Positions 12,590 to 24,575 of a DNA stretch of 64,000 bases are shown piece after piece (position 1 is the first letter of the stretch; each line of letters opens with the position of its first letter). A program made the translations under genes and the position numbers. The notes under the pieces are model-generated. The model worked only from the letters and a program-made list of their open reading frames with translations. It ran no database searches and was not told the DNA's origin. The stretch comes from Ceratotherium simum simum (Eukaryota; Chordata; Mammalia; Perissodactyla; Rhinocerotidae). The stretch is taken from contig NW_004454266.1 of assembly GCF_000283155.1 (NCBI RefSeq), positions 928,700-992,699 on the forward strand. Reading direction: 5' to 3'.

Positions 12590-12860
12590 TGTTTTCTTCC
12601 CCAAACTTTATTGAGGAATAATTGAGAAATACAGTTGTATTTATTTAAAGTGTACAATGTGATGATTTGATTTAAGTATACATTGTGGAGAGATTATCAC
12701 CACCTAGATAATTAACACATCCATCACCTCACATCATTTGCTCTTTTTTTGTGTGTCTAGTGAGAATGCTTAAAATCTACTGTCTACAACTTTCAAGTGT
12801 ACAGTATCATATTATTAACTATAGTCCCCATTAAATTTCCCTGTTTTGCAATAAATTGTG
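12590..12860 (-). mobile_element. Old L1 3'-region fragment, antisense
   Basis: It has the antisense L1 3'UTR pattern: aaagtgtacaatgtgatgat, then acattgtggagagattatca and acacatccatcacctcacat. The duplicate copy is at about 31380-31640. Confidence 0.7.
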
Positions 12861-13855
12861 AAACTAGAATTCAAACTGAGGCTCTCTAGTTCTAGAGATA
12901 ACTGCAGTGTGTTCTCCATTCTTTCAAAATATCACCCATCTGAATTTTATCTACAGTTTCTCAGTTGTCTAGCAATCCATCATTTTGAAGAAGTCATGAC
13001 CAGTGCTTTTCCTCTCTATGTTTTGTTTCTCTGAGGTCTTGTTTATAAATTATTTTCCTCCTCAAATCAAAATAAAATTGCTTTAAATATTCTTTTATTA
13101 CAAGGCAAGCTTCCTGGGCATGTGAGCTATGCAGTCTCTCAGGGCTCCACACTTAGTAGGGCCCCCTGCTTGATTTAACACTTTTCTCTTACCATCTTGA
13201 AATTCTTACTAATATTTGAACAAGAGACTCGGCTTTTTTATTTTGAACTGAGCTCTACAAATTATGTAATTGGTCCAATTTATTAGAGTTAGAGTTTTAA
13301 ATTTGCTATTTAGAAGTATAGTGTTATAGAGTTCATGTTTACGTGCTGTGAGATAATCAAGGATTGGCTCTACTTGGTCTCTGTGTAGACAGACAAGCTA
13401 GCTATTCTTTCTTCACAAATTTATGATGCCATCTCTATAAAATTCCAAGTTTCCCAAAATACATGGTCTATTCCTCCATTTTTTCCCATTGAACAAGCTA
13501 CATTTTAATTAATATTATTTTATTTTAGGTCTTAATATCTCATATAATGGATCCAATCTTTATTCTTTTTTTTGTAAATAAGCCTTGGAGTTTTGACAAC
13601 TCATTTCCTAAGCTATTTCAACATTATAGACAACTTTGTTTATGGAAGAGAGACCTAAGACCAGCACATGGTAGTGGGTTAAAATTGAGATCTTTGGGTA
13701 AAGCCAGGATTCTTGAAAGATGATATTGTAATGAAAGGGGTGTACAGTAGACACAAGTCTACCCACATATGGAACAAGATGACAAAGAGTTCCTCTGTTG
13801 TAGCTTAGGTTCTGAAATTTAAAAATAAAAGGTGTCTCCTGAGAAGCTATAACTG

Positions 13856-14370
13856 AACATTTACTCTTTGTAGTGTTTACAGTTTGAATTTATACCACTC
13901 CATACCTACAGGAACTCTCAAGACAAGATTTAGCATAAACATTGTTCTTAGGATGATTATATCCCTGGACCATGTGGATGAAGAACACACTTCTGAAGGT
14001 ATACATTCAGAGATATCATAAAGAATATTTAACAATCAGTATCTTAAATAATTTATTTATTATGTATCATATGATCTTCTAGCTGAACAAAAATATATAG
14101 TATAGAACTACTTCCTGGGTGACATAATTACAAACAAATTATTATCCAAGTCATTTGAATAAGTTCCAAATAATTCATTGATTTTAGAGGATTTCTCCCA
14201 TGATCATTAGATTCTTATGACTGTTTTTAGGTCAATGATGCTCTATTAATTCCATAATTCGACACAAAGAAGAGTAACAAACTTGATAACAAATTTCCTG
14301 TTAAATTGGTAGTCATTAGTTTACCTGTGGATTAATCTCTATATAATTTTTCTTGACATTATCAATACTG
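13856..14370. other. Intergenic, copy-A-specific, no recognised feature
   Basis: Start of the roughly 4.9 kb that has no counterpart between 32630 and 32632 in copy B. No gene or named repeat was recognised before the poly-T of the ERE at 14371. Confidence 0.6.
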
Positions 14371-14680
14371 TTTTTTTTTTTTTTTTTTGTGAGCAAGATC
14401 AGCCCTGAGCTAATGTCCATGCCAATCCTCCTCTTTTTGCTGAGGAAGACCAGCCCTGGGCTAACATCTATTGCCAGTCCTTCTCCTTTTTTTCCCTTTT
14501 TCTCCCCAAAGCCCTAGTAGATAGTTGTATGTCATAGCTGCACACCCTTCTGGTTGCTGTATGTGGGACACTGCCTCAGCACGGCCGGACAAGTGGTGCG
14601 TCTGTGCATGCCCAAGATCTGAACCCGGTCCACCAGTAGCGGAGTGTGCACACTTAACTGCCAAGCCACAGGGCCAACCC
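14371..14680 (-). mobile_element. ERE SINE (long ERE2/3-type), antisense
   Basis: It begins with a poly-T run (14371-14389, the reverse of the A tail) and ends at the reverse complement of the ERE head, ggttggccctgtggcttggc. The middle includes the typical antisense gagctaatgtccatgccaat and an internal expansion with pyrimidine-rich sequence. EREs are tRNA-derived SINEs of perissodactyls. The open frame inside it is repeat-derived. Confidence 0.88.
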
Positions 14681-14804
14681 CCAATACTGTTTTTGTAGAT
14701 GAAACCTTTACCAGCCTCTGCTGAACTGAAATAAATTCACTAAAAATTTTCTAGTTTATACTTTGAAAATTTTATATGTTCAATATCTTTATAATTAAAG
14801 AACT

Positions 14805-15067
14805 TATGGGGCCGGCCAGATGGCGCAAGCGGTTAAGTGCGCACGCTCCTCTGCGGCAGCCCGGGTTCGCTGGTTCGGATCCTGGGCACACATCGATGCG
14901 CTGCTTGGCAGGCCGTGCTGTGCTGGCGTCCCATATAAAGTGGAGGAAGATGGGCACGGATGTTAGCCCGGTGCCAGTCTTCCTCAGCAAAAAAAGAGGA
15001 GGATTGGCGGATGTTAGCACAGGGCTGATCTCCTCACAAAAAAACAAACAAAAAAAAAATAAATAAA
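14805..15067 (+). mobile_element. ERE1 SINE, near-intact, with target-site duplication
   Basis: The head is ggggccggccagatggcgca, with a Pol III A box (tggcgcaagcgg, 14821-14832) and B box (ggttcggatcc, 14872-14882). The body is CpG-retaining and ends in an A-rich tail (aaaacaaacaaaaa..., to about 15067). A perfect 9-bp target-site duplication, taaagaact, flanks it at 14796-14804 and 15068-15076. The quality of boxes and duplication suggests a recent insertion. Confidence 0.95.
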
Positions 15068-15076
15068 TAAAGAACT

Positions 15077-16430
15077 CAGAAAATTCTTTAAGTGAAATAC
15101 CTCATGTAATTAACTGATTTAATTTCCTATTACATTTTGTGTTTATAGGGTGAAAACATTCTTGTGAATAAAACTACGAAGTCAGCCAACTTGAAAGAGC
15201 ACATCAGGTCTGTTTATCCTGAAAATACATCAAAACAAGGTTTGGCATTTATATTTTTCATGTGAAGAGAACTCAACTTTGAAAAGCTGGGACACTTACA
15301 AACTAGGATTTTCTAATTCTCAAAAACCTTTTCTTAGAGCACACTATAAAGTTGCTTTCAAATTGCCGAACAAAAGAAGCCTGATGGAGGAGATTTAGTG
15401 AAGGCAGATGCCCTGGAAATGGGGCGGGTGTTTTATGGAAGGGAACTGAGGAAAAGATGGAAGCTATTTCTTTGTTAAAGATGAAATCTATTCTGGAGTA
15501 GATGATATTTCTTTAAACATTTTGAAGTAGATCATCAAGGAACAGCAGCCTTCCCATTTCTCTTCAATGAGCAACTGGGTGAAACTGCAGACATCTCTCA
15601 AGGTACAGGCTCTCCTTTTCTGTTTGCTCTGTTCAAGCTGATGTTATCAGAGAATTCCTAATTTATGAGTTTTCTTCATAAATTATTACAGTTATTGATG
15701 TTTTGGAAATAATGAAAATTTTTGTTTTTCTTTTAAAGAAAACTTTTTAAAGAAAATCTTCACACACAGCTCAGATGGAGTTTCTGCAATGTGTGGTGAT
15801 GCATCTGGTTTTGATACTTTAGTGAAGGAAGCTCCTGAATTCTTATCATTCATTGCACTTTACACAGGCATGCTCTAGCAACGTTTCCAACAACACTGAA
15901 ATCCACAGTCAAAACAACCATCAAGTAACCAGAAGCAGGGCTCTGTATCATTGATTTAAAAAAAATTTGTATGAAATGCGTGCATTAAGACGAAGATCTT
16001 GTCAAACAGGTACAATCTGTCTGGCTTTCAGAAGTCTAATTTTTTAAACTAAGCTTCCACATTTGGAACACTTTGGAATAAGTATTTTTATCTAGGTTTA
16101 GCTTATCTGGCAGATATTTTTAGCAAAGGAATAAAAAATTTCTTTTAGTTGAAGGTCCTGCAGTACCATTAAGGATGCTACTTAAAGTTAAAATTTTTCT
16201 TGATTTAGCTAGAAGACAATCTCTTACTTTCTATATCATGCAGCCCTGTATTATTTGACTTTTTTGTAATGAGCATGTGTTATTTTCATAATCAGGAAAA
16301 AATTCATTTTGTGAAAAAATAAATATTTTGGCAGAAGTCTAATCTTCATATTTGTGCTTGATGAAGCCTCGTGTAATAAAATAAACAAACTCTTGTTCAT
16401 TACTCTACATGTTATTAGGTCAATTGAATG
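15077..16430. other. Intergenic, no recognised feature
   Basis: AT-rich, present only in copy A. No open frame looks like a protein and no repeat was confidently named. Confidence 0.55.
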
Positions 16431-16434
16431 GCAG

Positions 16435-16600
16435 AACAACCCTCTGAGGGAAGTACAATGGTTTCATTGTTCTTTATTTACCTGTGCAGAACTCTCATTT
16501 GCTCAGTGTCTTATCTAACTGATGCTAGAAAGGGGGAGAACATCCAATCCAGATGCATGGACTGCAAAGCCTGTGCTATTTCTCTGCACTAGTATTAACA
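16435..16600 (+). repeat. MIR SINE fragment
   Basis: MIR-like order: aaccctctgagggaagtaca near the start and actgcaaagcctgtgctatt near the end, the usual MIR 3' core. Diverged. Confidence 0.6.
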
Positions 16601-16879
16601 TAAGATTATCTACTCCTTTTACCTCTGGAGAAGCTGAATAATTGAAGGAACAGGCAGCATATGGAGATACTGGGTGTCAGGAGAAGCAACTCTTATTTGA
16701 AATGTGCCACAGAAAACTCACAAAAAACAAATACATGAACTTAATTCTTTAAAAAGCTACATTGCACAGGTAAAAGGCAATGGTTAGGGATTATTTTCTA
16801 TTTGGATATTCCACCAGCTTTTCTTTCTTCTGGTTTCTCATGTGGCACCATTACTGAGTCTGGTTGGGTGGCAGACCCT

Positions 16880-18203
16880 TCAGATCCAGGACACCAACAT
16901 CTTCAGAGCTTCTTTGATATCTTTGTTGCAGAGTGTATAGATGAGAATACTGAGAAGTAGAGTGATGACTGAGTAGAAAATGGCCATAATCTTGTTGATA
17001 TTTGAAACATTTTTTACTGCTGGGTGGGCATAAATTAATATGAGTGCCAAAGTAGATAGATGATGACCAGGGAAAGGTGGGCTGTGCATGTGCAAAATAA
17101 GATGTGGTATATATACACAATGGAATACTACTCAGCCATAAGAAACGATGAAATCCAGCCATTTGTGACAACATGGATGGACACTGAGGGTATTATGCAA
17201 ACTGAAATAAGTCAGAGGGAGAAGGTCAAATACCATATGATTTCCATCATTAAATAGTAGATAATAACAACAATAAACAAACACATAGAGACAGAGATTG
17301 GATTGGTGGTTACCAGAGGGGAAGAGGGGAAGGAGGAGGGTGAAAGGGGTAATTCGGCACATGTGTGTGGTGATAGGTTGTAATTAGTATTTGGGTGGTG
17401 AACATGATGCAATCTATGCAGAAATAGAAGTATAATGATGTACACCTGAAATTTATACAATGTTATAAACCAATGTTACTGCAATAAACAAAAAATTTAA
17501 AAAAAAAAAGGCGTTGTGTTGAGCAGCAGTGTAAACTATGGCTAGAATTGTGACCAGAATTGTGGCATAAGAAGCCATGGTAAAGACCAGCAGTCCTAGA
17601 ATAATGACGGTGCTAAAGGCATAATCCTCCACTTGGATGGCATATGTGTCTGTGAAGAAAAGGTGGAAAATCTAATCTGCATCACAGAAGTGGTGAATCT
17701 GGTTGAGGGTGCAGAAGGAGATTTGCACAAGGAGAAATGAGGGGAACATGGGGCAGAGGAATCAAAGACCAACAGACACTGGCCAGAGTACCAAAAATTT
17801 GGGAGGTGAGCAACAGTGGGTAGTGAGATGGTCAGCAGATGGCAGCATAGCAGTCAAATGCCATGGTGGTGAGGATGAAGAGCTCAGTGGCAGCCAAAGA
17901 GAAGAAGTAGTAGTGAGTGATGCAGCTGAGAATTGAGATGACCCCTTGGGAACATAGAAAATTGGCCAGCATTTTAGGCACAGTGACCATGGTGTACCAG
18001 AGCTCTACCAAGGAGAGATTACAAATCAAGAAGTCATGGGAGTTTGGTGGCACCCATCCAGCATCACAATGAGCACAATGAGTGCATTGCCCACCAGGGA
18101 TAAGAGGTAGACTAAGAGGAAGAGCGAGAAGAGGGAGACATGAGGAGTTGGAAAATCTTAGGAAGACAAATTCAGTGACCAATATGTGGTTGGCTCTCTC
18201 CAT
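16880..18203 (-). pseudogene. Family-6-like olfactory receptor pseudogene split by an L1 3' end
   Basis: The ATG at 18203 opens MERANHILVTEF, a typical class II OR N-terminus with an NHI relic of the glycosylation site. Continuing on the minus strand in changing frames are NLSLVELWYTMVTVPKML (TM2), a DCYAAIC relic of DRYxAIC, IHHF-CDAD of the second extracellular loop, SYATILVTIL (TM5), and finally INKIMAIFYSVITLLLSILI (TM7) and NKDIKEALK, stopping at 16880-16882. Several frameshifts and in-frame stops occur. An L1 3' end (17096-17509) sits at the KAFSTC motif before TM6. LELWY-type TM2 wording suggests OR family 6, but the subfamily is unresolved. The whole locus is missing from duplicon copy B. 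Confidence 0.85.
17096..17509 (+). mobile_element. 5'-truncated L1 3' end inserted in an OR pseudogene
   Basis: About 410 bp, from agatgtggtatatatac to a poly-A ending at 17509, the same family as the element at 1-440. OR sequence resumes on both sides: TM5/IC3 above 17510 and TM6 below 17095. I could not define a clean target-site duplication. Confidence 0.9.
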
Positions 18204-18766
18204 TCAGCCTGTAGGTCAGCGGGGGAAGAAGAGGAGGAAGATCTATAGGAAGATCTTAAGATGTCCTCAGTTATGTGCTTCTTCTCCAGCTTTATCCCAC
18301 CATTTGGATTTTCACACACTCTCATTATTCCTTTTAATTTCTTGGCTGGCTTTCAGCTTCCCCAAAGTAAAATTCTCTACATTTTTTTTAAAAAGGACAG
18401 TGAACATTGAAGGCCATTCCTTAACTAAAATCAGTCCTAAAATGCCACATTTTTTAAGAATTTTTTTTCAGATTGATTAGAGACTTAGCATTATGGTTCT
18501 AGCCAGACTGAAACATTTAACATACTCTGCTCCCATGTATAGGTTGAACCATATGTAATTGTAGATATTCAACTTTATTCTGACTTCAGAAACAGCAATT
18601 TCATATTATTTGCCCTAAAATGTTTAAGATTTATTTAGTATGTACTGTTGAGCTCTCTCTCACGTTAAGAATCTTAACCTTCAGGCTTGCAGAAGATATG
18701 GAATCTTACTGTTCTTTTATCTGCTTGTTCTGGATATGTGACTCTGAGTCAGTGGCTCTGTCTTAT
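18204..18766. other. 5' flank of the split OR pseudogene
   Basis: No coding sequence is recognised. Right end of the copy-A-specific 4.9 kb segment. Confidence 0.55.
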
Positions 18767-19330
18767 GCAATCAGATATCAGCAAGTTGGGATAGAGTGAG
18801 TGTGTTTGCTTTGTACAGGTTCTAATACAGGGTGGGAGAGGCACTTCATGGAGACGTCTATATTCTGAATACCTGAGGCAGAGTAGATGAGATCTTGCCC
18901 AGTGGATTAAGGATGGAACATACTTAAGAGTGAAAGGGTAAATTTTATCTGGGACTCCCCGTTGGGAATTGTGGGATGCCCTAAGTTCTTTAAAGGGAGA
19001 ACCACTCCCTTCAATAATGATATATACTAACCCAAGCTGAACAAACAGAAAAGCAAGCCTTAGAGGAAACTCAGGCATGCAGAGTTATAGTTAACATTTT
19101 GATGGATGAAGATGATAGTATTGATGTTATCAGGACATGAATTTGACATAGATTTCTGATTCTTGAGGTTTCCTTCCTTAGGAGTGTCTCTAAAAATAGA
19201 AATATTAAAAATACTCATCACTAGGTCTAAAGTTAATATACTATACATAAACCAAATGGGATATTGCCTTGACATAATATAAAGTGAGGAAAAGGTATGA
19301 AGCAAAACCTGATATTCGATATGACCTGGG
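18767..19330. repeat. Duplicated tail segment, copy A (pairs with 32632-33205)
   Basis: It aligns with 32632-33205, with shared runs such as aggcacttcatggagac and the ggatgaagatgatg block. In copy B this segment directly follows the end of the OR12D duplicon. No gene is seen. Confidence 0.85.
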
Positions 19331-21325
19331 GTGATGCCAGCAAGATGGAGGGCTAGGAGGTACCTACACTCATCTTCTCCCCCCATACCAAGAAAAACAA
19401 TTAATAATCAACTACAAACTGACCAGACTAGCTCAGGGAAAGCTCTAGACTATGATGAAGAAGCATCAAAAACCCCGTGGAACTCAAAAACCAATGATAG
19501 CCACCTAGAGAAGCATAGAAAGCATTTTACTGCATCAACCTAACCCCCAGTCCAGAGCAGCTTTGTGCCAGGAGGGATCCACTTGGAGGAATTTTATTCT
19601 ATGTGGAAAAGGAGAGCAGAAGAACCCTAGGTAGCCGCACGTTTGTAGCCGTTGCTACTCAGGACTCAGCCAAGGCTTATCCCAGCTGATAGAGCTGTCT
19701 GGAGTTTCCACTGCTGCATCTCCTCCTCAGAGCTGGAGCTGTTGCTGTGGTGAAACCAACTGCAGAAACTGCCCGGTTTCTGGAATCAGGTTGCCACAGC
19801 TCCTCACCATATATGGGACCAGTGCATTGCTGCTGCACTGCTCCCCATCACCAGCCCCTCATCCTGCCATAACTGGGGCAGCTGCCACTGCTCTGAGCCC
19901 TGCCCTCCTGGGTTGTAGATTGTACTTTGACTGCCATTGCTGGGGCCAAGCTGTCACTACTCTGAACCTCACCTCTGGGTCTCATGTCAAGGCTCTGGCC
20001 AGTCGTTGCTGGGGCTGTGCTGTCATTGTTTTGAGCCCTGCACTGCAAGTCCCAATAAAAAGCTTTAATGGCCACTACCAGGGATGTGATGCTGCTGTTC
20101 TGCATCTACCCTCTGGGTCATGAATTGGGACTTTGACCAATCATTCCTAGGCTCTGCTGCTATTGCCCCTTGCCCACTGGGACCAAAGCCACCACTGCAA
20201 TCTGTCATCTTGGGGCCTGTGCCACTGCTGAGTTCTCCCCATCCCCATTATCTGAGTCACAGCAACAAACCCAGAGACATGTGACTGCAGTTCCATGGGA
20301 GATCTGCACATGCCTGCACCTTACACACCAGTGCCCTGCTACAGCAACTGCACTTGTGCCCCAGAACCTAGGTACTGAGAAGTTTTATGTGTTCTTGATG
20401 CGAGGACCCCAGTCCTACTGCTCTGAGCACCAGCTCACCAGACCAGGCACCAAGAGGGATCCCTTCAGCTAGAACTTCCTTCCATGGGCTAAAAAAAAGG
20501 TAAACAGGAAGAGCACAGCAGCCTTTTTGTCTGAGGATCCCAATAGCCCTAGCCACTTGTGTCACCTACAGGAGCTTCACAGTCTTGGCCACAGAAGATC
20601 TCCACAGTCTGTGCTGATGTTGACCTCAGCTGATGGAGCTGCACAAAGATTACACCACTCTGCCCTCCCAGAAACCCAAGATGTTGCATCCTGCCCAGCC
20701 AATGCCCTCACAGCTACCTTTAGGTAAAAAGTTTTCCACCCAAAGCCAATCCAAAAAGGCTGGAAGAGGTGACTGCTTCCTAAAATGTGCAATAATCATT
20801 GGAAAGATTTTGGAAACATGAAAAAGCAAGTAACATGACACCACCAAAAGAACAAAATAATTTTCCAGAAACTGACCCCAAAGAAGTGGCTTTTAGCAAG
20901 TTACCTGAAAAAGAATTCAAATTATTATTTTAAGGAAAGTCAACTGGATTCAAGAGAACACAGATAGGCATCACAATGAACTCAGGAAAAAAATGCATGA
21001 ACAAATGAGAAGTTCAAAAAAAGATAGAAATCATAAAAAAGAACCAAACAGAAATTCTGAAGCTGAAGAATACAATGAATGAATGAAAAATGCAATAGAA
21101 AGCTTAGGCTTTCTCAGGCTCAATTAGGCAGAGGAAAGAATTTGTGAACTTGAAGACATATCTCTTGATATTATCCAGTCAGAAGAGAAAAACTAAATTA
21201 GAATGAAAAAGAGTGAAGAAAGCCTTATGATTTATGAACACCATCAAGCAAAACAACATTCACATTATTGGAGTTCCAGGATAAAAGACAGAGAAAGGTA
21301 CAAAAAGCTTATTTAAAGAAATGAT
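19331..21325 (+). mobile_element. Old L1 5' half (5'UTR plus ORF1 start), degenerate
   Basis: It begins at gatgccagcaagatggaggg, a usual L1 5' start. A CTG/CCA-rich 5'UTR runs to about 20720, then an A-rich region with L1 ORF1 wording (aaccaaacagaaattctgaa, gaacttgaagacatatctct, cattattggagttccaggat). ORF1 is broken by stops and frameshifts. It stops at aaagaaatgatgg, where the next L1 begins. The open frames at 19.8-20.8 kb belong to the 5'UTR and are not genes. Confidence 0.8.
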
Positions 21326-24300
21326 GGGAGGCTGTCAAGATGGTGGTGTAGGCAGACTCTGAACTCACCTCCTCCCACAGACAACAGATCTACAATTACT
21401 CTTGGAACAACTACCCCTGAGAGAGTACTGAAAACTGGATAAGAAGAACCCCTGCAACAAGCCACAGTCCTGACTGAGGTGGAAGAGGCAGAAAAACCCT
21501 CTGGAGAGAAAAAAAAAGCCACCTTCACAAGCCACAGAGGTTCATGGCCGCCTGGGAGCAATTCAAAGGTACACAGCCTTCCCTGGAGGAGTGGGGGACC
21601 TGAGCTGGGGAGCATTGCAGCTATAAGCATTTTTTGGACACAGCACAACCAAGACGAGCATCATAATATCTGGACTTGCTGACTACTAACAATGACAGGG
21701 AATACCCCCAGAAAAGCTATCAGACAAAAGGGGAAAAAAAACCCAGCTCATAACGGGCCCACCCACAAATTCACCCGTTTCAGAAAGCAACCTCAAATCA
21801 CCAGAAAGAAGTGTGCACAGTCCTTTGGTGAAAAGAGGGTCACCTGATAGGCTCTGGGTGCATCTTGGGGAGAGGTGAGATCTCTCCAGGAACTGAGACA
21901 TTGGTGGTAGCCATTGTTGTGACCTGGTGCAGGTGTGCTGACACAGAGGCTGGCAGATGCCATTGGAGATCTTCCTCTGCATCAGCCCAGGGTCTGCCGC
22001 ACCCACTAGAGCACTGATTTAATCCAGCTCAGCCAGGGAATGAAGCCTGCCCTAGGGACTGTCCGACCCAACAGCAAGTCCTCGGGCAACTTGTGGTCCT
22101 GCATAGGCCAGGTGACTGGATTCTCTGCAGCTGGGCGAGTGGCTCCACCACTGTGGGACAGAGATTGTGCGAGAAGTGGGTAGACTCTATGGGGCATTGA
22201 TGGGGTGTGTGGGGCCTCTGCGGTGGGGTGACTGGGTATGCTTCAGAGGGTCAGGCACAGGCGCAGGACCGTGTTGATGGTGTGTGTGGCCCTGTGGATC
22301 GTGGGGATTGTCAGCTGCAGAAGAGTTGTGTTTCTCAAACAGCCACATAAGGGATAAGCCCCATCCTCCAAAGCCTGAGACAATTGGGCGCTCTCTTTCC
22401 CTGGGCCAGCTCCACCCAGCCGCAATCCTGAGAGAGCTGACACGAGCCTTATAGGCCAGAGGCTAACAGCAATTGTAAGCCCCTGAGCCTAACAACCAGC
22501 CACGCTAGGGGCCTACTCACTTAACAGAAAAATTGCAACAGGAATGTGCTATTAGACCTTAAAGCCAACTATCCTGGCACTCCCCACACCAGATAAAGAG
22601 ACTGAACTGTCCACAGCAGCCACATGTAGCTGAGCATTACTACAACCCAGCCAGAGGGACAGGCCAGCCTCCCTGGGCACCTACAGTAAGAACAACCATG
22701 CCACAACAGATGGACAAACATAGCCCACATGGGGGTCACCTCTGCAACATTTGGAACTGATGGCGGGAAGGAAGCACTACCAGCAGATGACATGATTTTA
22801 TATGTAGAAAACCCTAAAGAATACACCTAAAAACTTTAAAATAATAACTTAATACAACAAAGTTGCAGGATACAAAGTCAACATACAAAAATCAGTTGGG
22901 TTTCTATACACTAGCAACGAAGTAGCAGAAAGAGAAATTAAGAATGCAATCCCATTTACAACTGCAACAAAAAGAATAAAATACCTAGGAATAGACTTAA
23001 CCAAAGAAATGAAAGATCTGTACACTAAAAACTGTAAAACACTGTTGAAAGAAATTGAAGAAGACACAAACAAATGGAAAGTTGTTCCATGCTCTTAGAT
23101 TGGAAAAATTAACATAGTTAAAATGTCCATACTTCCTAAAGCAATCTATAGATTCAATGCAATCCCTATCAAAGTCCCAACAACATTTTTCAAAGAAATA
23201 GGACAAAGAATCCTGAAATTTATATGGAACAACAAAAGACTCAGAACAGCCAAAGGAATCCTGAGAAAAAAGAACAAAGCTGGAGGTATCACACTCCCTA
23301 ATTTCAAAATATACTACAAAGCTGTAGTAATGAAAAACATCATGGTACTGGCACAAAGGCAGACACACGGATCAGTGGAACAGAATTGAGATCCCAGAAA
23401 TAAACCCACACATCTATTGACAGCTAATTTTCAACAAGGGAGCCAAGAACATACAATGGAGAAAGGAAAATCTCTTCAATAAATGGTGTTGGGAAAACTG
23501 GAGAGCCACAAGGAGAGAATGCAAGTAGACCATTATCTTACACCACACACAAAAATTAACTCAAAATGGATTAAAGACTTGAATGTAAGACCTGAAACCA
23601 TAAACTTCTGGAAGAAAACATAGGCAATACACTCTTCGACATCGTTCTTAGCAGCATATTTTCAAGTACCAGGCCTAACTGGGCAAGGGAAACAATAAGA
23701 AAAATAAACAAATGGGGCTACCTCAAACTAAAAAGCTTCTGCACAGCAAAGGAAATCATCAACAAAATGAAAAGACAACCTAACGATTGGGAGAAGATAT
23801 TTGCAAATCATATATCTGATAAGGAGTTAATCTCCAAAATATATAAAGAACTCATACATCTCAACAACAAAAAAACTAACAACCCAATTAAAAAATGGTC
23901 AAAAGACCTGAACAGACATTTCTCCAAAGAAGATATACAGATGGTCAACAGGCACATGAAAAGATATTCAACATCATTAACTATCAGGGAAATGCAAATC
24001 AAAACTACAATAAGATATCACCTCACTCCCGTCAGAATGGCTATAATTAACAAGATAGGCAACAACCAGTTTTGGAGAGGATGTGGAGAGAAGGGAACTC
24101 TCATACACTGCTGATGGGAATGCCAACTGCTGCGGCCACTATGGAAAACAGCATGGAGATTTCGCAAAAAATTAAGAATAGAACTACCATACAATCCAGA
24201 TATTCCACTGCTGAGTATTTATCCAAAGAATGTGAAAACACAAATGCATAAAGATACATGCACCCGTATGTTCATTGCAGCATTATTCACAATAGCCAAG

Positions 24301-24575
24301 ACTTGGAAGCAACTTAGGTGCCCATCAAGCAACGAATGGATACAGATGATGTGGTATATGTAGACAGTGGAATACTACTCAGCTCTAAGAAATGGTGAAA
24401 TCCGGACATTTGTGACAAGATGGATGGACCTTGAGAGTATTATGCTAAGTGAAATAAGTCAGAGGGAGGAAGTCAAATACTGTATGATCTCACTCATAAG
24501 TAAAAGATAAAACCACAGCAAACAATCACATAGAGACAGAGATTGGATTGTTGGTTACCAGAGGGGAGGGGTGGA
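21326..24575 (+). mobile_element. Younger L1 with internal deletion (5'UTR joined to ORF2) and truncated 3' end
   Basis: It starts at gggaggctgtcaagatggtg and carries about 1.4 kb of 5'UTR. Near 22785 the sequence switches to ORF2 at the reverse-transcriptase FADD motif (gcagatgacatgattttata). ORF1, the endonuclease and most of the reverse transcriptase are missing. The ORF2 C-terminal region follows with many stops; the best piece is at 23123-23389 (about 88 codons: [32 protein letters not shown]). The 3'UTR breaks off near 24575 with no poly-A tail. Dead element. Confidence 0.88.

Larger units (their letters stand above)
9225..13855. repeat. OR12D duplicon, copy A (pairs with 28010-32630)
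   Basis: About 4.6 kb in direct orientation relative to 28010-32630, covering the 3' flank, the OR coding exon, the splice acceptor and about 3.6 kb of 5' flank. Apart from the pseudogene the interval 10270-13855 holds no coding sequence, only a MIR and an L1 fragment that predate the duplication because both copies have them. Confidence 0.93.

Noticed and set aside
14821..14882. A tRNA gene at the A/B box pair
   Set aside because: The boxes belong to the tRNA-derived head of the ERE1 SINE; an A-tail and target-site duplication mark it as a retroposon.
14461..15066. Open frames of 67-96 codons
   Set aside because: They are inside two ERE SINEs. The GC-rich, CpG-retaining ERE1 sequence explains them.
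19791..20847. Cluster of open frames of 62-110 codons on both strands
   Set aside because: They lie in the CTG/CCA-rich 5'UTR of an old L1 that is followed by L1 ORF1 wording.
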